Source: Polyporus tsugae (Eukaryota; Basidiomycota; Agaricomycetes; Polyporales; Polyporaceae). From it: 64,000 bases of DNA. The stretch spans positions 2,301,501 through 2,365,500 of the forward strand of contig JAHRBS010000014.1 in assembly GCA_024305745.1 (NCBI GenBank), in the 5' to 3' direction. The translations under genes and the position numbers were made by a program. The notes below the pieces were generated by a model. The model saw nothing but the letters and a program-made list of their open reading frames with translations, did not search any database and was not told where the DNA came from. Of the stretch, positions 58,687-64,000 are shown piece by piece. Each line of letters starts with the position of its first letter. The stretch's first letter is position 1.

Positions 58687-59812
58687 ATGTCCCACGATCC
58701 GCGGCCTCCCAAGCGTCCGAGGGACGCGGCAGCCGACGTCGAGGCTTCCCAGGACTCGGTCGATGGCCTCAAACGGAGCGAAGAATTCTGGATTCAAGAC
58801 GGGAACATTGTCCTCGTTGCTGGCGAGACTGCGTTCCGTGTCTACCGCGGTCTTCTCGCCTTGCAATCCACAGTCTTCGCTGATTTGTTCGCATCCTCTT
58901 CTCCAAGTGCCGAAGAACGTTACGATGACTGTCCAGTGATCCGCCTTACAGACTCCCCGCAGGACCTCGCCCATCTCCTCCGGGTGTTGTTGCCTACCTC
59001 TCGCATCTTGTACGTGCAACACATACTCTTCAGCAACTCGTTCTATGCTAAGTCGACCTGTAATTCCAAGTCTTTACCGAAGCAAGGGTGATCCACCCTT
59101 ATTGTTAAACAAGATTTCGGCGATCATTCGCCTTACGCACAAATACCACGTCGAAGATCTTCTCCGTCAAGCGCTCTCCGTCTTACAAGACACCTTCACC
59201 TCCAGTTTCAAAGCATGGGAAGACGAGTCTAGGGTCCTCCCCATGGACACCAATGGCTCGGACCCGATCGCAGCTGTCAATTTGGCAAGACTCACCGATA
59301 CGTCTTCGGTCCTTCCCCTTGCTCTGTACAACTGCTGCGAGGCGGGGCCCATCATCATCGATGGTTGGGAACGGGAGGACGGGACTATAGAGTACCTCTC
59401 CTCAGCCGACCTCAAACGGTGTATCGGTGCGCGCGAGGAGTTGGCCAGAGAAGCGTTTTCGCTCGTCTCGGTGATCTTCAACCCTGATCCGAGCGAAGAG
59501 TGTACGACGCGCGGCGCTTGCAACACGGCCCTACGGAGCACCCTTGCCAGCGTCTTGGGACTCGACACGGTCGCTGTGCCCTCCGTGCTCGATACCTGGA
59601 GTCCCATCGTTCAGGGGAATGCTCGTCCGCAAGACGAACGTGGATACTGTTCGGCTTGCGAGCGTGACCTTCTGGCGCGGGATGTTAGGGAAAGGAAGCG
59701 CATCTGGAACCAACTTCCGCAAATGTTCGACGTCGAGGTTCCGAATTGGAATCAAGATCTGGTCGAGGAGGGACAAGACGATGACAATGCTGACGAAAAC
59801 GCTGGAAACTGA
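58687..59812 (+). CDS. BTB protein H, intact paralogue of BTB C
   Basis: Exons 58687-59009 and 59071-59812 join to 354 residues. MSHDPRPPKRPRDAA, BTB core SEEFWIQDGNIVLVAGETAF and FRVYRGLLALQSTVFADLF, exon 2 KISAIIRLTHKYHVEDLL, NLARLTDTSSVLPLALYNCC, FSLVSVIFNPDPSEEC with a C-x5-C pair, CSACERDLLARDVRERKRIW, LPQMFDVEVPNWNQD, acidic tail ending DENAGN. It is the only array member on the plus strand and is much closer to C (24 kb) than to its neighbour G, including the 5' leader and the tail sequence. It gives the reference for judging the premature stop in C. Confidence 0.88.
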
Positions 59813-62461
59813 TGTATATGGTGAGTAGTATTTCTTTGGCTACTAAACGTCGTTGAGACGATGAGGATGCTGACGAAAGCAACTTCAAGTCAGGCGCACT
59901 ACACCGTGACATCCCCTGTCATACGGTAGTCGATTGTCTTGGAGTTGAATGAGGCGGGGTCAACGGAATCGTGATAAATTCATCTATCCCGTTCCTTCGG
60001 TACTATCGTAGCCGAAATCGTCGGGCTGTTATACCTCGGCGGAATGAACTGGTTCACAAAACGGTAGTTGAACTCTGGCGTCAGGGTTTCCAATCTTGGG
60101 AGAAGAGGGAAATGCGGTGAACGTTGCCACTGTCCATCTGCGGGACCTCAGATACAAGAACCTGAACGACTTTGGACATCCCACTGCTGGTTAACATACT
60201 TCAAAATGAGCAGCTCTGAGTCCCTGCCCTTTGCATGTTGAGCTCGAGGGGACGGGGACGACCGTACGTTGTGAGTCAAGGTCGTGCCTGTGGTGGCGGC
60301 AGACTCGAGAACTCCACCTGGCCGTTCATCAGACCTACTCTTGATTCACAGCAATTGGCAAGTTCAACACTCTCACCTTGTCACATATGCACCTATGTCG
60401 AAGGGATGCTTGAAGTCATTCCGGGCCCACGAGTGACGAGACGGTAGACGTTCCAGTGATGGCTGCGATGGGCACGGGCGCTTGTTAGGCACAACTTCTC
60501 TCTCGTCCATCATGGTCCACTCCTAGCCGAAGCCTCTCACAGTCGCATTCCTCTATCTGTTTCTGTGCTAGCGGTTATACTCCTTCATTGTGACTTGCTT
60601 CTGACTCGGAGTCTTGAGATGATGGCTTAGGTTCAGGTGATCCACTCCGCTTAGCCTTCCCCACACCGATCGTCGTCAACCGCCCATGACACCTCGGAGG
60701 AAGCACGCATTTGCAGAAGATAGATCAAGTTGACATGGATCTGTAGAACTCGGTGGATCGATATGGATCAGGCAGTGCTGGAGAGGGCATATGTGTTGGC
60801 TACATTACGAAGGTGTGTTCAAGTTCTCTCGAGCAGTTCAACTTGCGGGGACTCGCAGGCGTGGGCAAGACATACGGGTCAACAACCGTGCTCGCGCACA
60901 TACGGTATGCCCCCGGGGAGGTGTATGGTACCGGTTTGGTTGGGCACGACTCTAAGGATGGATAATCCTGGCACAAGGCGTGTGCCTTGTCGCTCCTACA
61001 GGAGAAGCCATGCAGTTCTGTGGTAGTCCGATTATTGATTGGAGTAGGTTCAGGCGATGTATGGACCGAGCAAGTGTGCCAGTCGTGCAGATCTGTACGG
61101 GGCGGGTGTGGCATTCGTTAGATGCGAACTGTGCGTCTCGCTGCTGGCCGTGCTAGTAGTGTTTACTCAAAGAATGGGAACCTTACAGCCGGGGGCACCT
61201 TTCTGAATGCCACGACCGCCTCAACAGTCATGGGGCGACAGGCCATACACCACCTACAGGCCCAAGGATACATGCTCCTTCGATGTCAAGTTACGGGGGA
61301 GGATCCGCATGGACACCCCTTGCCTGAGACACATGGTACATGCTTTCAGCCCGCCGTTATTACTTAATACACACTGCTGATTCTCCGTGTGGTCTCACTA
61401 GATGTATCACGTACAATACCCTATTCCTGTCAAAGCCATCGTCCCCTCGCACGCCTGTCCCACATCATGAAACTGTAGCCTGAGTGACGATGGCCGTAGG
61501 TTCAAGGAAAGACGTTGAGCGACGAGCGCAACGCTTCATCTGATTCATATGACGGCCGCGTTCAATACAGGAGGCAGATCCACGGCTGTGCGAGAGGAGG
61601 CCTCACGACAGTACGTACCAAAGTTTGGAGTGAAGTTACTCCATCAACCGAATTTAATCTGTCTGACGTTGGACATGATCAGCGCCGTGTTACGTAGAGC
61701 CACATTTATGCCTTCATTCAGAGTTTCCGAAATCTATCCCACCTTCCCCCCCCCGGCCTCAGGCCTCAGGCCTCGCATCGTGTGGCAGGTTTGTATGCAC
61801 ATCCACCAGTGAGTATCTTGCACCTTCTTGCGCTGAACGATTACTTACAATATGTCAGCCTAAGGGTCTTTAGATAGCTGTCGTTCTCAAGATTGCTGCG
61901 CAAATCGCCCGGATGTAACGGATATGTTGAGAAGCGTCGGTGTGTGTCGGCCTCTCAGGAGTCGGAAGGAGACTGCGGACCGGAACGTGGGTGCGCCTGA
62001 TCGCAGAGAAGACAATATATCCAGGTGCGTCATGCAGTCCAAGTCGTGACTTTCGTCGATGAACCTCGTCATTTATTCCTATTCTCCGTCCACGCCCCTT
62101 TTCGCAGATCAAACCCCACCGTATTCTCAAGCCCGTGGGCTCCGCTTCCGCTTCGGGAACGTCATAACGTGCATTCCCGCTCTCCGCATCCCGAGCTAGC
62201 CGACAGAGAATTGCTGACTCAGTATGGGGTCGGCCTTCCGGCAATGTCTTCGGTCGTCCTGGGGCATGGGTATGTCAAAGAATCTCTCATCCTGTGCTTC
62301 TCATGCATCATGATCCATACATCAGGACCACTTAGCATATGCTCGTGATACTAGGACACCACGCTGTCAAAGCACGCTGTTCGCAGGTTGGACGCCTATG
62401 TCTCTTCCGCAGGCCCTAGTATATAAACACAGCGGTCGTCCAGCATCCTAGCCCCAACGCC
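59813..62461. other. 2.6-kb stretch without a supported gene
   Basis: A minus-strand piece at about 60150-59962 reads coding-like (LLPRLETLTPEFNYRFVNQF, then PPRYNSPTISATIV) with a stop at its end. It has no start or partner exons and is likely a gene remnant. A chance P-loop-like string occurs near 60846. Nothing else is supported. Confidence 0.4.
62420..62427 (+). promoter_or_regulatory. TATA box of the carboxylesterase gene
   Basis: TATATAAA, about 40 nt before the ATG at 62462. Confidence 0.5.
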
Positions 62462-64000
62462 ATGGCGTCTTTTGCAGCGTCTCCGCTCTGCTCTCCTCTC
62501 TGGGGATGGACCACCCTCCTCCTCTCGCTTGCGCCGTGGTTAGTGCAGGGGGCGCCTCCAACTGTCCACGTCAACGGTACGAGCATCATCGGGACGTCGC
62601 AGACATTCGCGGACGTCATTACCGTGGATTTCTTCGGGGGTCAGTTTTCAGGCACCCTTCTAGGCTTCGTGGCGCGGGAACGGGATCACTGACGCGTTTC
62701 ATTTCATGCTGGTGCTGATGCAGGGATACCGTTTGCGGAGCCGCCTCTTGGGGACTTGCGCTTCGCGCCGCCTGTGGAGATCGACACTCTCGGCGTGCCT
62801 ACGTTCGACGCCACCGCGTTCGGCGCACCTTGCGTGCAGTTCGATGTATGCGATGCGAGTTCGTATGCGAATCACCGGATGCTAACTGTCGTTTTGCCAG
62901 GTGGATGGCATTTCAGAGGACTGCCTGACAGTGAATGTCTTCCGCCCGTCCGAATTGGTGCTGGCCGTCGAAGCTCCCGTACCCGTAATGCTGTGGATCT
63001 ACGGGGGAGGCTTCCTTGAGGGCGTCTCGACGGTCTTCAATGCCAGTGAGATCATCGTGCAAAGTGTTGTGAGGGTATGTTTTCTATGTACAAATGATGC
63101 TGCTTCTTGCGCTGACATGCGATTCAGGGAACACCTGTCATCTATGTCAGCTTTAACTATCGTGTTGGCCCGTTCGGGTTCCCGCAAGGAACGGAGGCAG
63201 ATCAGCTTAGTGCAGTGAACCTCGGGCTCAAGGACCAACTCGCGGCAATCTCTTGGGTACAGAAACACATCGGTGCATTTGGTGGCGATCCTACCAAGGC
63301 ATGTCAATACTATATCTCTTAGGCAGCCGGTCTTGACTGAACGGCCTCCAGATCACGCTGTTTGGACAAAGCGCGGGTTCGATATCCATCGCTGACTTGT
63401 ACCTCAACGCCGGCCTTGAGAACTACGGGGTTCGAGGCGCGGTGAGTGTAAATTCATTTCTGCTCACCGCGGCGCGACGTGCTCACACCCTCTATCGTAG
63501 ATCATGGAGTCAGGATCCGCTGGGACTTTGCCATCATTCAATGCATCCCGGCGTGAGGTCGTATGGGACGCGTTCGTGGCCAACACTACAGAATGCACGG
63601 ACGCGGCGCAGGGATCGACATTTGCGTGCATGCGCAATGCCACCACATCCGACCTCCTCTCATCCTGGGAAGCCATCGCCGCAGTGTTTCCCGAACCCTT
63701 CCTCTTCGTTCCGGTCATTGACGGGCCCAACGGCCTACTTCCGGACCTACCCTCCAAGCTCCTGGCCGCGGGGCACTTCTCCAAGATCCCGTTCATGGCC
63801 GGCACGGTGCTGGACGAGGGCACGGACTTCGTGCCAGAGCAGATTTCCACCGACGAGCAGCTCGTCGAGTTCATCGTCGTGGCCGACAACCCGTTTGCCC
63901 CCTCGCTCACACCGCAGTTCCAGACGGATGTGGCGACGTTGCTGACGCTGTACCCTGACAGCCCCGCGCTGGGCTCGCCATTCGGGACGGGGAACGAGAC
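62462..64000 (+). CDS. secreted type-B carboxylesterase/lipase, 5' part (runs off right edge)
   Basis: Signal peptide [20 protein letters not shown] to VQGA. Exons 62462-62639, 62724-62845, 62901-63074, 63128-63298, 63352-63441 and 63501 onward join in phase. Family features: [19 protein letters not shown], the disulfide-region [12 protein letters not shown], the oxyanion-hole motif [15 protein letters not shown], the nucleophile elbow GQSAG (Ser) and the acid-residue region DEGTDF. The catalytic His lies beyond the window. It hydrolyses carboxylic esters (lipids, sterol esters or aromatic esters) outside the cell. The fourth intron uses a GC donor (AAG-GCATGT at 63299). It is a paralogue of the remnant at 48966-49590. 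Confidence 0.9.

Noticed and set aside
60846..60880. P-loop-like Gly-x4-Gly-Lys-Thr peptide (LRGLAGVGKT)
   Set aside because: The frame is only 70 codons, with no Walker B or other NTPase motif and no partner exons; probably chance.
1..64000. CRISPR arrays, prokaryotic operons, rRNA genes, integrated retroviral or LTR elements
   Set aside because: None was seen; the intron-rich gene structure is eukaryotic and no long terminal repeats or reverse-transcriptase motifs were found by eye.

Overview
The window is nuclear DNA from a filamentous basidiomycete, most likely an Agaricomycete (polypore or mushroom type). Almost every gene is split by many 45-70 nt GT-AG introns. The families are typical of that clade: a KDZ transposase with a CxC2 cysteine cluster, BTB proteins, basidiomycete-type P450s, DUF6533-like multi-pass membrane proteins, GH3 glucosidase, NmrA-like and type-B carboxylesterase genes. 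I worked from the sequence alone, so family names rest on motifs and splice-consistent reading frames, not on database searches.

Layout. 1-2.5 kb: 5' part of a large uncharacterised protein gene (-), running off the left edge. 4.4-8.4 kb: an apparently intact 12-exon KDZ transposase (+), divergent from the first gene, with short direct repeats between them. 9.0-10.1 kb: a mitoferrin-type mitochondrial carrier gene broken by an internal inversion. 10.8-11.4 kb: a small 5-exon gene of unknown function. 14.5-17.2 kb: secreted-type GH3 beta-glucosidase (-), followed by a small Ser/Thr-rich secreted protein. 19.9-24.3 kb: three BTB genes (-), A-C, where C has an in-frame TGA. 24.7-32.5 kb: DUF6533-like membrane protein genes flanking an NmrA-like gene. 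33-45.7 kb: four P450 loci (one pseudogene, three apparently intact, two of them head to head) and a multi-pass membrane protein. 46.5-47.7 kb: BTB D, with two frameshifts. 48.1-50.8 kb: a broken tandem short-chain dehydrogenase pair with a carboxylesterase remnant between. 51.6-53.0 kb: another membrane protein. 53.9-59.8 kb: four more BTB genes, E-H. 62.5-64 kb: a secreted carboxylesterase leaving the right edge.

The strongest theme is a birth-and-death array of eight BTB genes sharing one architecture: a basic N-terminus, a BTB domain, one intron at the same place, and a C-terminal domain with two cysteine pairs and a conserved Arg/Trp/Leu-Pro signature. Three of them (A, C, H) carry inverted GTGAC/GTCAC repeats 68-138 nt upstream of the start codon. 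Five look intact, C has a premature stop, and D and G are frameshifted. The P450, NmrA and dehydrogenase genes do not form an obvious biosynthetic cluster, because no backbone synthase is present. The window reads as an accessory, transposon-bearing region with much gene duplication and decay.
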